The translations under genes and the position numbers were made by a program. Below are positions 6,764 to 16,087 of a DNA stretch of 64,000 bases, in pieces; positions within the stretch are counted from its first letter, which is position 1, and every line of letters starts with the position of its first letter. Source of the stretch: Dorea phocaeensis (lineage in GTDB: Bacteria > Bacillota > Clostridia > Lachnospirales > Lachnospiraceae); NCBI RefSeq assembly GCF_900240315.1, contig NZ_OEPZ01000001.1:248001-312000 (forward strand), in the 5' to 3' direction. The notes under the pieces were generated by a model. The model worked only from the letters and a program-made list of their open reading frames with translations, was not told the DNA's origin and searched no databases.

Positions 6764-9700
6764 TTACATTTCCTGCATCTTGGCGAGGTTCTTATTGGCG
6801 GTAGAAAGCATGAGTTTCAGTCGGTTTAACTGATTCACTTCGCTGGCGCCCGGATCAAAGTCGATAGCGACGATATTAGACTCTGGATGGAGCCTTCGCA
6901 GTTCTTTGATGACACCTTTTCCTACCACATGGTTTGGAAGACAGGCGAACGGCTGAGTACATACAATGTTTGGTGCGCCGTTTTGAATGAGTTCCAACAT
7001 TTCTCCGGTCAGGAACCAGCCTTCACCGGTCTGATTGCCAAGAGATACGATCTCAGACGCCATTTTTCCTAAATCCTGGATACGCGTCGGCGGATCAAAG
7101 TTCTTACTTGCGGCAAACGCATTGGTTGCTGGTTTTCTAAGCCACTCCAGGAATTTGATTCCAAGATTCCCTATCCGGGCTTTGGATTTTTCAAATCCCA
7201 GCTTTTCTACTTTGAAGTTCTGGTTGTAGAAAGAGTAGAGAAGGAAATCCAAAAGATCAGGAACAACAGCTTCTGCTCCTTCTGATTCCAGCAGTTCCAC
7301 AAGGTGGTTGTTAGCGGCCGGCAGGAATTTTACAAGGATTTCGCCTACAACGCCGACTCTTGGCTTTTTCACATCCAATAACTTAATGTTATTGTCAAAG
7401 TCTTCAATAATTTCTTTGCACAGACGGTTAAAACGGCGTCTGGACGGATAGCCGTGCGAAACAAAGTCCTGACAAATCTTTTTCCATTTCTCATGCATGG
7501 CATTTACAGAACCGGAAACTGCTTCATAAGGCCGGAGACGATATACGCATTTCATGAAAATATCTCCAAATACAACTGCATACATAGCGCGAACTACAAG
7601 TGGTGCGCTCAGTTTAAATCCAGGATGTTTCTCTAATCCGCTTAAGTTCAGTGAAATAACTGGAATGTGAGGGTATCCGGCTTTCTTAAGTGCCCGGCGA
7701 ATGAATCCGATATAGTTGGAAGCACGGCATCCGCCTCCGGTCTGGGTGATGATAACGGCGAGTTTGTCAGTATCGTATCTTCCGGATAAAATGGCATCCA
7801 TAATCTGTCCTACTACCATCAGAGACGGATAGCAGGCATCATTATTTACATATTTTAAGCCCACATCTACAGACTGCTTGTTGTCATTTGACAGAATCTC
7901 AAGGTTATATCCGCAGGAACGGATCGCGGGCTGCAAGATGTCAAAATGAATGGGTGACATCTGTGGGCAGAGAATGGTGTAATCCTTGCGCATCTCCTGT
8001 GTAAACAGTGCTTTTTCAATAGAAGACGGACGGATTTGGCGTTCTTCCTTTTTCTGTTCTCTTACGCGGATCGCCGCAAGAAGAGAGCGAATACGGATTC
8101 TTGCCGCTCCTAAGTTATTTACCTCATCAATTTTAAGAGAGGTGTAAATCTTATCAGAGTTATTCAGGATTTCTGCCACCTGATCAGTGGTTACGGCATC
8201 TAGTCCGCAGCCAAAAGAGTTCAGCTGGATCAAATCCAGGTTATCGGTAGTCTTTACGTAGTTTGCAGACGCATACAGTCTGGAGTGGTACATCCACTGA
8301 TCCATCACATTCAGAGGACGTTCTACCTTATGCAGATGAGAGATGGAGTCCTCTGTCAGAACGGCAATCCCATAGGAGTTAATCAGTTCAGGAATTCCGT
8401 GATTGACTTCTGGATCAATATGGTAGGGACGTCCGGCAAGAACGATTCCCCGGTTCCCGGTTTCTTTTAAGAAAGCAATGGTTTCTTCTCCTTTTTTGCG
8501 GATATCCGCGCGGCAGGCCGAAAGCTCCATCCATGCGCTATGTACAGCTTCCCGAATTTCTTTTTCCGGAATGGCAAACTTTTCCGAAAGCTCTTCAACC
8601 ATGCGGTAAGCGATGGTTTCTTCGCTCTTAAGAGAGAGGAAAGGATGGAGAAAATCGACATCTCCCTGAATAATTGCATCAATATTATTCTTAATATTTT
8701 CCGGATAAGATGTTACAATCGGACAGTTATAGTGGTTGTTGGCATCTGCAAATTCGTTCCGCTCATAAGGAACGCTTGGGTAGAAGATCCGCGAGATCCC
8801 TTGATTGATCAGCCACTGGATGTGTCCGTGAGCCAGTTTGGCCGGGTAACATTCGGATTCGCTCGGAATGGATTCAATGCCAAGCTCATAGATTTTCCGG
8901 GTGGAAGCCGGTGAAAGCACGACACGAAATCCCAGGTGGTGGAAGAATGTGAACCAGAACGGATAGTTCTCATACATATTCAGTACGCGCGGAATACCGA
9001 TCGTACCGCGGGGGGCATCTTCTTCACAGAGCGGCTCATAGTTAAAGTAACGCTGGAACTTATAGGCAAAAAGGTTCGGAAGTTGATTTTTGGACTTCTC
9101 TTTTCCAAGACCTTTTTCACAGCGGTTTCCGGTGATGAATTTGCGCCCGCCGCTGAAATGATTGATAGTCAGGCGGCAATTGTTGGTACAGCCCCGACAT
9201 TTGGTCATAGTGGTGGAGTATTCCAGCGACTCAATCTCCTCGATTGAAAGCATAGTGGTGGCTTTGCAGTCGCATTCGCTGTAGCGTTCTCTTGCAATTA
9301 AGGCGGCTCCGAAGGCACCCATAATTCCGGCGATATCCGGGCGGATAGCTTCGCAGTTTGCAATCTTTTCAAAGCTTCTAAGTACGGCGTTGTTGTAGAA
9401 GGTACCACCCTGTACAACGATATGGCTGCCAAGCTCAGAGGCGTCAGATACCTTGATTACTTTAAATAGTGCATTCTTGATTACGGAATAGGCCAGCCCG
9501 GCAGAGATATCTGCAACGGAAGCTCCTTCTTTTTGTGCCTGTTTCACCTTGGAGTTCATAAATACAGTACAGCGGGTTCCCAGATCAATGGGATCGTTGG
9601 CGAACAAAGCCTCGTGTGCAAAATCTTCCACAGAATAGTTCAGAGATTTTGCAAAGGTTTCAATAAAAGATCCGCAGCCAGAAGAACAGGCTTCATTTAA

Positions 9701-11026
9701 CTGAACACTGTCGACGGTTTGATTTTTGATCTTAATACATTTCATATCCTGTCCGCCGATGTCTAGAATGCAGTCTACATCTGGTTCAAAGAAGGAGGCT
9801 GCATAATAGTGAGAGACGGTTTCTACTTCGCCTTCATCCAACAGAAGAGCTGCTTTAATGAGCGCCTCCCCATATCCGGTGGAACAGGAGTAGGCAATCT
9901 CTACGCCCTCTGGTAATTTGCTATAAATATCCCGGATGGCGCCAATGGATGTGCCCAGAGGATCCCCCTCGTTGTTGTGGTAGAAGGAGTACAGAAGAGT
10001 ACCGTCTTCACCTACGAGAGCGGCTTTGGTGGTAGTGGAACCGGCATCGATTCCGAGGAATGCTTTTCCTCGGTAGGAAGCTAGATCCCGAATCGGTACC
10101 TGGTGTTTTTCGTGGCGATTTATAAATGCCTGATAGTCTGCTTCCGATGCAAATAGTGGTTCCATACGATCTACTTCAAAATCCATTTTAATCTTGTTTG
10201 CAAGACGAATCTGCATATCCTGAAGGGACAGATTCAGATCTTTTTTGGAATTCATGGCAGAACCAATGGCAGCAAACAGATGGGAGTGGGACGGCGCGAT
10301 GGTATGTTCCTTATCTAAATTCAGCGTCCGCACAAATGCAGCTTTTAATTCGGATAAGAAATGAAGCGGTCCTCCTAAGAAGGCAACGTGTCCGCGAATT
10401 GGTTTTCCGCAGGCAAGCCCACTGATGGTCTGATTTACTACGGCCTGGAAAATCGAAGCGGCTAGGTCTTCTTTGGATGCACCTTCGTTGATCAGTGGCT
10501 GAATATCTGACTTTGCAAATACACCGCAGCGGGCAGCGATGGAGTAGAGAGCCTGGTAATTTTTCGCATACTCATTAAGACCGGATGCGTCCGTCTGCAG
10601 AAGAGAGGCCATCTGGTCGATGAAAGAACCGGTACCGCCGGCACAGACGCCGTTCATACGCTGTTCGATGTTGCCTCCTTCAAAGTAAATGATTTTGGCA
10701 TCCTCGCCTCCAAGTTCGATCGCAATGTCTGTCTGCGGCGCATAATCCTGGAGTGCAGTGGATACAGCGATCACTTCTTGTACGAAGGGAACGCCCAGAT
10801 GCTTGGCAAGAGTCAGCCCTCCGGAACCGGTAATGACCGGGGAGGCATGGATGGCGCCCAGCTTATAGACAGCTCTTCCCAGAAGATCGGAGAGCGTCTC
10901 CTGTATATTGGCATAGTGGCGTTCGTAGTCAGAAAATGCAACGTCGCCTGCTTCGTCAAGAATGGCGATTTTCACCGTTGTGGAACCGATATCGATTCCT
11001 AAAGTATATTGTTCTTCTTCACACAT
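6764..11026 (-). CDS. Large acyl-CoA dehydratase activase-related protein (two BcrA/BadF ATPase domains plus C-terminal dehydratase-like region)
   Basis: 1420 residues; ATG at 11024-11026 follows AAGGAG. Two ASKHA-type activase domains lie in tandem. The first has [29 protein letters not shown] and [14 protein letters not shown]. The second has [29 protein letters not shown] and [19 protein letters not shown]. The Cx[14 protein letters not shown] cysteines match the cluster ligands of HgdC-type activators, which pass electrons to 2-hydroxyacyl-CoA dehydratases using ATP. A further cysteine group ([19 protein letters not shown]) and a DUF2229-like and HgdB-like region ([30 protein letters not shown]) follow. 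No dehydratase subunit genes are adjacent. The family is widespread in anaerobes; the specific client is unknown. Confidence 0.9.
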   Translation of the reverse strand: MCEEEQYTLGIDIGSTTVKIAILDEAGDVAFSDYERHYANIQETLSDLLGRAVYKLGAIHASPVITGSGGLTLAKHLGVPFVQEVIAVSTALQDYAPQTDIAIELGGEDAKIIYFEGGNIEQRMNGVCAGGTGSFIDQMASLLQTDASGLNEYAKNYQALYSIAARCGVFAKSDIQPLINEGASKEDLAASIFQAVVNQTISGLACGKPIRGHVAFLGGPLHFLSELKAAFVRTLNLDKEHTIAPSHSHLFAAIGSAMNSKKDLNLSLQDMQIRLANKIKMDFEVDRMEPLFASEADYQAFINRHEKHQVPIRDLASYRGKAFLGIDAGSTTTKAALVGEDGTLLYSFYHNNEGDPLGTSIGAIRDIYSKLPEGVEIAYSCSTGYGEALIKAALLLDEGEVETVSHYYAASFFEPDVDCILDIGGQDMKCIKIKNQTVDSVQLNEACSSGCGSFIETFAKSLNYSVEDFAHEALFANDPIDLGTRCTVFMNSKVKQAQKEGASVADISAGLAYSVIKNALFKVIKVSDASELGSHIVVQGGTFYNNAVLRSFEKIANCEAIRPDIAGIMGAFGAALIARERYSECDCKATTMLSIEEIESLEYSTTMTKCRGCTNNCRLTINHFSGGRKFITGNRCEKGLGKEKSKNQLPNLFAYKFQRYFNYEPLCEEDAPRGTIGIPRVLNMYENYPFWFTFFHHLGFRVVLSPASTRKIYELGIESIPSESECYPAKLAHGHIQWLINQGISRIFYPSVPYERNEFADANNHYNCPIVTSYPENIKNNIDAIIQGDVDFLHPFLSLKSEETIAYRMVEELSEKFAIPEKEIREAVHSAWMELSACRADIRKKGEETIAFLKETGNRGIVLAGRPYHIDPEVNHGIPELINSYGIAVLTEDSISHLHKVERPLNVMDQWMYHSRLYASANYVKTTDNLDLIQLNSFGCGLDAVTTDQVAEILNNSDKIYTSLKIDEVNNLGAARIRIRSLLAAIRVREQKKEERQIRPSSIEKALFTQEMRKDYTILCPQMSPIHFDILQPAIRSCGYNLEILSNDNKQSVDVGLKYVNNDACYPSLMVVGQIMDAILSGRYDTDKLAVIITQTGGGCRASNYIGFIRRALKKAGYPHIPVISLNLSGLEKHPGFKLSAPLVVRAMYAVVFGDIFMKCVYRLRPYEAVSGSVNAMHEKWKKICQDFVSHGYPSRRRFNRLCKEIIEDFDNNIKLLDVKKPRVGVVGEILVKFLPAANNHLVELLESEGAEAVVPDLLDFLLYSFYNQNFKVEKLGFEKSKARIGNLGIKFLEWLRKPATNAFAASKNFDPPTRIQDLGKMASEIVSLGNQTGEGWFLTGEMLELIQNGAPNIVCTQPFACLPNHVVGKGVIKELRRLHPESNIVAIDFDPGASEVNQLNRLKLMLSTANKNLAKMQEM

Positions 11027-11105
11027 TGTTCAATAACTCCTTCATATATGCATAGAATGAATCAATGGATTGTTTCTTATTTATATATCTTTTAAAACCC
11101 GTAAC

Positions 11106-11134
11106 ATTATACGACAAAATACGACGCATGACAA
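11106..11134 (-). promoter_or_regulatory. Sigma-A promoter for the activase gene
   Basis: On the minus strand TTGTCA (11129-11134) and TATAAT (11106-11111) are spaced 17 bases, giving a start near 11098 and a leader of about 70 bases. A small inverted repeat TCACA-AA-TGTGA (11136-11147) lies immediately upstream of the -35 box and could be an operator. Confidence 0.65.
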
Positions 11135-11185
11135 TTCACAAATGTGATAGATTTATAAAAAACGTGTTAAACTTACATGGTAGAA

Positions 11186-11214
11186 TTGACAAACATCAGG
11201 CGAAAAGGTAGAAT
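11186..11214 (+). promoter_or_regulatory. Sigma-A promoter for the rhomboid-like gene
   Basis: TTGACA at 11186-11191 and TAGAAT at 11209-11214 with a 17-base spacer, 40 bases before the start codon; it is divergent from the activase promoter. Confidence 0.8.
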
Positions 11215-11254
11215 GTCTACTAGTATATGACTTAGGAAAGTAGGGAGCAAATAA

Positions 11255-12112
11255 ATGAATAGCTGGCTTGGGAAAATGGAACGAAAGTTCGGAAGGTACG
11301 CCATTCCGAACATTATGAAGTATCTGATCGTATTGTATGCAGGAGGATATTTCTTGTACATGATCAATCCAATGTTTTATCTGAATTATCTGGTGCTTGA
11401 CTGGGGAGCGGTTCTTCACGGACAGATTTGGAGGCTTTTGACCTTCTTGATGCAGCCGCCGTCTGCGAGCATTTTCATGGTGGCGCTTCTTCTGTATATC
11501 TATTATATGATTGGTATGCAGCTGGAAAATGCTTTGGGGACTTTTCGTTTTAACTTTTATTTGCTGACGGGAATTGTGCTCCATATTGTTGCGTCACTGA
11601 TCGTATATCTGACAACGGGAATGGTGATTTCTCCAAGTGTAGAATACCTGAATCTGTCGTTTTTCTTTGTGTTTGCAATGCTGTTTCCGGATGCACAGTT
11701 TCTGCTGTTTTTTGCAATTCCGATTAAAGGAAAATGGATTGCACTGATTGATGGGTTCTATTTCCTGTGGGCAATCATCAGTCCGTTCTTGCCGGCCTAC
11801 AAAGGAACCGGATACGGCGCTATGATGGCAGCACTTGCATCGATTCTGAATGTATTGATCTTTTATCTTTTATCTCGGAATATGCATGCATATTCTCCGA
11901 AGGAGGTAAAGAGACGAAGAGACTATCAGCGGAAGGTTCAGCAGGCGCAAAAGCCGGAACATGTCTATGAAAATGGGGCGAGACATAAATGTGCAGTGTG
12001 TGGCAGGACAGAGCTTGATGATCCGAATCTGGAGTTTCGGTATTGTTCTAAGTGCAATGGAAATTATGAGTATTGTCAGGATCATCTGTTTACACATACA
12101 CATGTGAAATAA
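11255..12112 (+). CDS. Rhomboid-like membrane protein with C-terminal zinc ribbon; catalytic motif not seen
   Basis: 285 residues. Around six hydrophobic segments occupy residues about 20-210. The HGQIWRLLTFLM segment (about 53-64) matches the loop/WR motif of rhomboid proteases. The GxSG serine motif expected in the fourth helix is not visible; the matching place reads EYLNLSFFFVFAML, so it may be an inactive member. After a basic cytoplasmic helix (KEVKRRRDYQRKVQQAQK) comes a C-terminal zinc ribbon with CAVCGR and CSKC, ending in a His-rich HLFTHTHVK. Strong promoter upstream; monocistronic. Role unknown; related proteins are often annotated as rhomboid family without evidence of proteolysis. 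Confidence 0.75.
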   Translation: MNSWLGKMERKFGRYAIPNIMKYLIVLYAGGYFLYMINPMFYLNYLVLDWGAVLHGQIWRLLTFLMQPPSASIFMVALLLYIYYMIGMQLENALGTFRFNFYLLTGIVLHIVASLIVYLTTGMVISPSVEYLNLSFFFVFAMLFPDAQFLLFFAIPIKGKWIALIDGFYFLWAIISPFLPAYKGTGYGAMMAALASILNVLIFYLLSRNMHAYSPKEVKRRRDYQRKVQQAQKPEHVYENGARHKCAVCGRTELDDPNLEFRYCSKCNGNYEYCQDHLFTHTHVK

Positions 12113-12137
12113 GATTTGGATGCTGCAATTGTTAGAG

Positions 12138-12146
12138 TGTTACAAT
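12138..12146 (+). promoter_or_regulatory. Possible extended -10 promoter for pyk
   Basis: TGTTACAAT is an extended -10 box (TGnTACAAT) 42 bases before the chosen start codon. No good -35 box lies 17 bases upstream. Confidence 0.45.
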
Positions 12147-12187
12147 CGTAAGAAATGAGAAAAAGGAAAAGAGGTAGGAAGACGAAA

Positions 12188-13624
12188 ATGAAGAAGACGA
12201 AAATTATCTGTACAATGGGACCAAATACGAATAAGGAAGAGATGATGCGTGCGCTTGTTCAAAATGGCATGGATATCGCGAGATTTAACTTCTCCCATGG
12301 AGACTATGAAGAACAGAAGATGCGTATGGATTTATTGAAAAAGGTGCGGGAAGAGGAGAAGAAGCCAATTGCAATACTTCTGGATACCAAGGGACCGGAG
12401 ATTCGTACGGGAGCGCTTAAAGATGGAAAGAAGGTTATGTTGGAGTCTGGAAGTCTCTTTACATTGACGACAGAGACAGTGATTGGAGACAAACAGAAGG
12501 TTTCCATTACCTATGAGGGACTGGTAGAGGACGTTCAGATTGGAAGCACGATTTTGATTGATGATGGTCTGATCGGACTGGAAGTAAAAGAAAAACGGGA
12601 GTCGGAAATTGTATGTACTGTAATTAATGGCGGAGAATTGGGAGAGAAGAAGGGTGTCAATGTTCCGAATGTTCCGGTAAGACTTCCGGCAATTACACAG
12701 AAAGACCGCGAGGATATCCGATTTGGTGCAGAGCAGCAGGTGGATTTTATTGCAGCTTCCTTTGTTAGAAATGCGGAGTGTATTCTGGAGATCAAATCTT
12801 TCCTGAAAGAGTGCGGAGCACCGTGTATTCCGGTTATTGCTAAGATTGAAAATGCAGAAGGAATCAAAAATATCGATGAGATTATTCGCTGCGCAGACGG
12901 AATTATGGTAGCGCGAGGCGACTTGGGTGTGGAGATTCCGGCGGAAGAGGTTCCATACCTGCAGAAGTTGATTATTCAGAAATGTAACGATAACTATAAG
13001 CCGGTTATTACGGCGACGCAGATGCTGGATTCTATGATCCGTAATCCTCGCCCGACCAGAGCGGAAGTTACAGACGTAGCCAATGCGGTTTATGATGGAA
13101 CGGATGCGGTGATGCTTTCCGGTGAGACGGCCCAGGGTAAATATCCGGTAGAAGCGTTGCAGATGATGGTACATATTGTAGAGAATACAGAAGAGCACTT
13201 AGATTATGATCTGTTGCTTCGCAAGGCAGAAGAACATCGTATGAAGAACACATCCAGCGCTCTTGGACATGCAACAGTGGCAACAGCGAATAATCTGGAT
13301 GCAAACTGCATTATTACACCGTCTGTTTCAGGCGCAACAGCACGGGTTGTATCGAAGTTTAAGCCGAAGATGGGAATTATCGGAGTGACGCCAAATGAAG
13401 CGACGCTTCGGAGAATGCAGATCTATTGGGGCGTAAGACCGCTGAAATCCATTGAGTTTAACACGACGGAAGATATCTGCAACGGCGCGATTGACCTGGT
13501 GGTTGCAAAGCAGATGGCTGAGTCCGGAGACATTGTTGTACTGACGGCTGGAATTCCTTCTCCAAATACCAGAAGTCATAGAGAAGGCGTCAGCAACATT
13601 ATGAGAATTGCAGTAATTGAATAA
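12188..13624 (+). CDS. pyk: Pyruvate kinase
   Basis: 478 residues from ATG 12188. An upstream ATG at 12155 lacks a ribosome binding site and would add a basic tail not seen in the family, whose members begin MKKTKIICTMGP. Catalyses phosphoenolpyruvate plus ADP to pyruvate plus ATP. Visible motifs are ARFNFSHG, LLDTKGPEIRTG, the catalytic-lysine segment IAKIENAEGI, GIMVARGDLGVEIP, ITATQMLDSM and NPRPTRAEVTDVANAV, with a regulatory C-terminal domain. It lacks the extra PEP-utiliser domain of the longer Bacillus enzyme, as is usual for short forms. It is followed by a clear terminator, so it is probably expressed alone. Confidence 0.97.
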   Translation: MKKTKIICTMGPNTNKEEMMRALVQNGMDIARFNFSHGDYEEQKMRMDLLKKVREEEKKPIAILLDTKGPEIRTGALKDGKKVMLESGSLFTLTTETVIGDKQKVSITYEGLVEDVQIGSTILIDDGLIGLEVKEKRESEIVCTVINGGELGEKKGVNVPNVPVRLPAITQKDREDIRFGAEQQVDFIAASFVRNAECILEIKSFLKECGAPCIPVIAKIENAEGIKNIDEIIRCADGIMVARGDLGVEIPAEEVPYLQKLIIQKCNDNYKPVITATQMLDSMIRNPRPTRAEVTDVANAVYDGTDAVMLSGETAQGKYPVEALQMMVHIVENTEEHLDYDLLLRKAEEHRMKNTSSALGHATVATANNLDANCIITPSVSGATARVVSKFKPKMGIIGVTPNEATLRRMQIYWGVRPLKSIEFNTTEDICNGAIDLVVAKQMAESGDIVVLTAGIPSPNTRSHREGVSNIMRIAVIE

Positions 13625-13647
13625 AAGAGAGCGGAAATAGAAGAAAC

Positions 13648-13682
13648 AAAGAGTCTGGACAGCGAAAGTCTAGACTCTTTTG
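13648..13682 (+). terminator. Intrinsic terminator after pyk
   Basis: Stem AAAGAGTCTGGAC (13648-13660) with GTCTAGACTCTTT (13668-13680), 7-base loop, ending in TTTT. Confidence 0.85.
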
Positions 13683-13722
13683 CTGTGAATGGCAGGAGAT
13701 TGAGATGCAAAACAATCAAGGC

Positions 13723-13751
13723 TTGACAGGAAGCTAAAATTCTCGTATAGT
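13723..13751 (+). promoter_or_regulatory. Sigma-A promoter for the trmB-lysA operon
   Basis: TTGACA at 13723-13728 and TATAGT at 13746-13751, spaced 17 bases, 38 bases before the start codon. Confidence 0.85.
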
Positions 13752-13789
13752 GTTCCCTGTGAGAACTACTATGAAAAGGAGGGAGAGCA

Positions 13790-14506
13790 ATGGAACAAAC
13801 ATCTTTTGTAGAACGACTGATGGAGTTTGGGTTGACGCGACAGGAAGCCAGTATCTATCAGTATATGTTGAGAGAAGGAAAAGTAACAGGATATGAAGTG
13901 GCTAAAGCGACAGGAATTTCCCGTTCCAATGCCTACAATTCCCTTGCTAATATGACAGAAAAAGGGGCGGCCTATCTGGTGGAAGAGGGAAGTACCAGAA
14001 AATATGTCCCTGTTTCGTTGCGGGAGTTCTGCAGGAACTGTATCCGTAAGCTGGAGGAATCTCAGAAATGGCTGCGGGCTCATGTGCCTTCCGAAAGGAC
14101 TTACGCGGAAGGGTATATTACCATAGAGGGTGCGGAGCACATTTTAAATAAAGTGCGCAATCTTTTGGCGCAGGTAGAAGAACGGGTGTATCTAAGCTGT
14201 ACCAGAAATTATCTTCTTCTATTGGTGGGAGAACTGGAGACACTGATGAGCCAGGGGAAAAAGGTTGTAATCATTACAGATCAGCCGGTAACCTTTGATA
14301 ACGCAAAGGTCTATGTGGCAGAAGCAAGAGGAATGCAGATCGGAGTGATTGCTGATTCCAAATATGTGCTGACGGGCGAATATGGAGAGGGAAGCAGAAA
14401 CACCTGCCTGTATTCCGGTCAGGAGAATTTTGTAGAGCTGTATAAGACAGCGCTTGCGAATGAGATTAAACTTGTATCGATACGAGAGGAGAGACAGAAA
14501 TCATGA
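13790..14506 (+). CDS. TrmB-family transcriptional regulator
   Basis: 238 residues; AAGGAGGGAG at 13774-13783 precedes ATG 13790. The N-terminal winged helix (GLTRQEASIYQYMLREG, TGYEVAKATGISRSNAYNSL, EEGSTRKYVPV) is typical of TrmB. A helical linker follows, then a C-terminal effector domain with the phospholipase-D-like fold of this family (EERVYLSCTRNYLLLL, KKVVIITDQP, NTCLYSGQENFVELYK). Its stop overlaps the start of lysA (ATGA), so the two proteins are translationally coupled. Characterised TrmB members sense sugars; the pairing with a diaminopimelate decarboxylase suggests an amino-acid or cell-wall-linked signal here, which is inference. Autoregulation from the promoter at 13723 is likely. 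Confidence 0.87.
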   Translation: MEQTSFVERLMEFGLTRQEASIYQYMLREGKVTGYEVAKATGISRSNAYNSLANMTEKGAAYLVEEGSTRKYVPVSLREFCRNCIRKLEESQKWLRAHVPSERTYAEGYITIEGAEHILNKVRNLLAQVEERVYLSCTRNYLLLLVGELETLMSQGKKVVIITDQPVTFDNAKVYVAEARGMQIGVIADSKYVLTGEYGEGSRNTCLYSGQENFVELYKTALANEIKLVSIREERQKS

Positions 14507-15777
14507 AAAAAGAGACATTTGTAACGAAAGCACAATTAGAGGAGATTGTAAAAGAGTACCCGACACCGTTTCATCTCTATGATGAGAAAGGGATTCGTGA
14601 GAATATGAAAGCGCTGCGGGATGCATTTTCCTGGAATAAGGGGTACAAGGAATATTTTGCGGTAAAGGCAACGCCGAATCCGTTTTTGATCGATATTTTG
14701 CGTGAGTATGGCTGCGGCTGTGACTGCTCTTCTTATACAGAACTGATGTTATCTGAGGCGATGGGAATTACCGGAGAGAATATTATGTTCTCGTCTAATG
14801 ATACACCGCCGGAAGAATTTATCTATGCAGATCAGCTGGGAGCAATTATCAATCTGGATGATTTTACCCATATTGATTTCCTGGAGCGTACGATTGGACA
14901 TATCCCGGAGACCATCAGCTGTCGTTACAATCCGGGCGGACTTTTCAAGATCAGCAATGATATTATGGATAATCCGGGGGATTCCAAGTACGGAATGACG
15001 ACAGAACAGTTATTCGAGGCGTTTAAGATTCTGAAAGAAAAGGGGGCAAAGGAATTTGGAATTCACGCGTTCTTAGCGAGCAATACAGTGACCAATGAGT
15101 ATTATCCGATGCTGGCGAAGGTGTTGTTTGAACTGGCGGTGAAGCTTCAGAAGGAGACTGGTGTCCATATTAAGTTTATTAACTTATCTGGAGGAATCGG
15201 AATTCCGTATACACCGGATCAGGAACCGAATGATATTCGGGCTATTGGAGATGGTGTGCGCAGAGTCTATGAGGAAGTGCTGGTTCCGGCAGGAATGGGA
15301 GACGTGGCGCTTTATACAGAGCTTGGACGGTATATGATGGGACCTTACGGATGTCTGGTGACGAAAGCAATCCATCAGAAACACACTCACAAGGAATACA
15401 TTGGCGTGGATGCCTGTGCAGTGAATCTGATGCGCCCGGCTATGTACGGAGCTTATCATCATGTAACGGTTATGGGAAAAGAAAAGGCTGCCTGCGACCA
15501 CAAGTATGATGTGGTTGGATCTCTTTGTGAGAACAATGATAAGTTTGCAATTGACCGGATGCTTCCAAAGATTGATACGGGAGATTTGCTGGTGATTCAC
15601 GATACGGGTGCACACGGATTTTCTATGGGTTACAATTACAATGGAAAGTTAAAATCGGCAGAACTTCTTTTGAAAGAAGACGGAAGTGTGCAGCTGATTC
15701 GAAGAGCCGAGACACCGGCAGATTATTTTGCAACATTTGATTGTTTTGATATTGGTAAAAAACTGTTGACAAAATAG
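14503..15777 (+). CDS. lysA: Diaminopimelate decarboxylase
   Basis: 424 residues, start coupled to the upstream regulator. Fold type III PLP enzyme: Schiff-base lysine 55 in YFAVKATPNP, an NLSGGIGIPY phosphate-binding segment, ELGRYMMGPYG, and CENNDKFA supplying the active-site cysteine and acid of the partner subunit. It converts meso-diaminopimelate to L-lysine in the last step of lysine synthesis. The N-terminal order and length (family usually 400-440) fit LysA better than carboxynorspermidine or ornithine decarboxylases, though the exact substrate cannot be proved. The last codons (L-L-T-K) also carry the -35 box of the tRNA-Leu promoter. Confidence 0.85.
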   Translation: MKKETFVTKAQLEEIVKEYPTPFHLYDEKGIRENMKALRDAFSWNKGYKEYFAVKATPNPFLIDILREYGCGCDCSSYTELMLSEAMGITGENIMFSSNDTPPEEFIYADQLGAIINLDDFTHIDFLERTIGHIPETISCRYNPGGLFKISNDIMDNPGDSKYGMTTEQLFEAFKILKEKGAKEFGIHAFLASNTVTNEYYPMLAKVLFELAVKLQKETGVHIKFINLSGGIGIPYTPDQEPNDIRAIGDGVRRVYEEVLVPAGMGDVALYTELGRYMMGPYGCLVTKAIHQKHTHKEYIGVDACAVNLMRPAMYGAYHHVTVMGKEKAACDHKYDVVGSLCENNDKFAIDRMLPKIDTGDLLVIHDTGAHGFSMGYNYNGKLKSAELLLKEDGSVQLIRRAETPADYFATFDCFDIGKKLLTK

Positions 15778-15794
15778 GAAACAGCCGTTATAAT
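15766..15794 (+). promoter_or_regulatory. Perfect-consensus sigma-A promoter for tRNA-Leu
   Basis: TTGACA (15766-15771) lies inside the last codons of lysA, followed after exactly 17 bases by TATAAT (15789-15794). Transcription should start near 15801, at the first base of a 7-base-pair hairpin (TGTTGTC 15801-15807 with GACAACA 15813-15819) that separates the start from the mature tRNA. Confidence 0.9.
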
Positions 15795-15820
15795 TTAACA
15801 TGTTGTCGGAAAGACAACAT

Positions 15821-15903
15821 GCGGATGTGGCGGAATGGCAGACGCACAAGACTCAAAATCTTGCGGGGGCGACCTCGTGTGGGTTCAAGTCCCACCATCC
15901 GCA
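15821..15903 (+). tRNA. tRNA-Leu (anticodon CAA)
   Basis: 83 bases. Acceptor arm GCGGATG (15821-15827) pairs with CATCCGC (15896-15902) with discriminator A. The anticodon stem CAAGA/TCTTG encloses the loop CTCAAAA, giving anticodon CAA for UUG codons. A long variable arm (GCGGGGGCGACCTCGT region) and the T-arm GTGGGTTCAAGTCCCAC identify a class II leucine tRNA. The 3' CCA is not encoded, so it must be added by the nucleotidyltransferase. Confidence 0.96.
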
Positions 15904-15908
15904 GTGTA

Positions 15909-15949
15909 GAGAGAAGATGATATTTTAGATATTGTCTTCTCTTTTTTTA
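15909..15949 (+). terminator. Terminator of the tRNA-Leu transcript
   Basis: Stem starting GAGAAGA (15911-15917) paired with TCTTCTC (15935-15941), extended inward by weaker pairs, followed by TTTTTTTATT. Confidence 0.85.
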
Positions 15950-16087
15950 TTCTTCTTTTTTTATAATACGTAAATCAAAATAAAACTTGTCGATGGAAAA
16001 ATATTGTAGGAATAACAGCTTTAAAAAAAGGTTTAGATGGTGTATAGTAAGATAGATGTAAATTTTTTTGCAGATGGAGAATCAGAA

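Noticed and set aside
12155-12187. Longer pyruvate kinase N-terminus
   Set aside because: No ribosome binding site before 12155 and the extra basic residues are not seen in relatives.
16037-16087. Longer DNA polymerase I N-terminus from GTG 16037
   Set aside because: Family members begin at MRNKIVLIDGHS, and no ribosome binding site precedes 16037.
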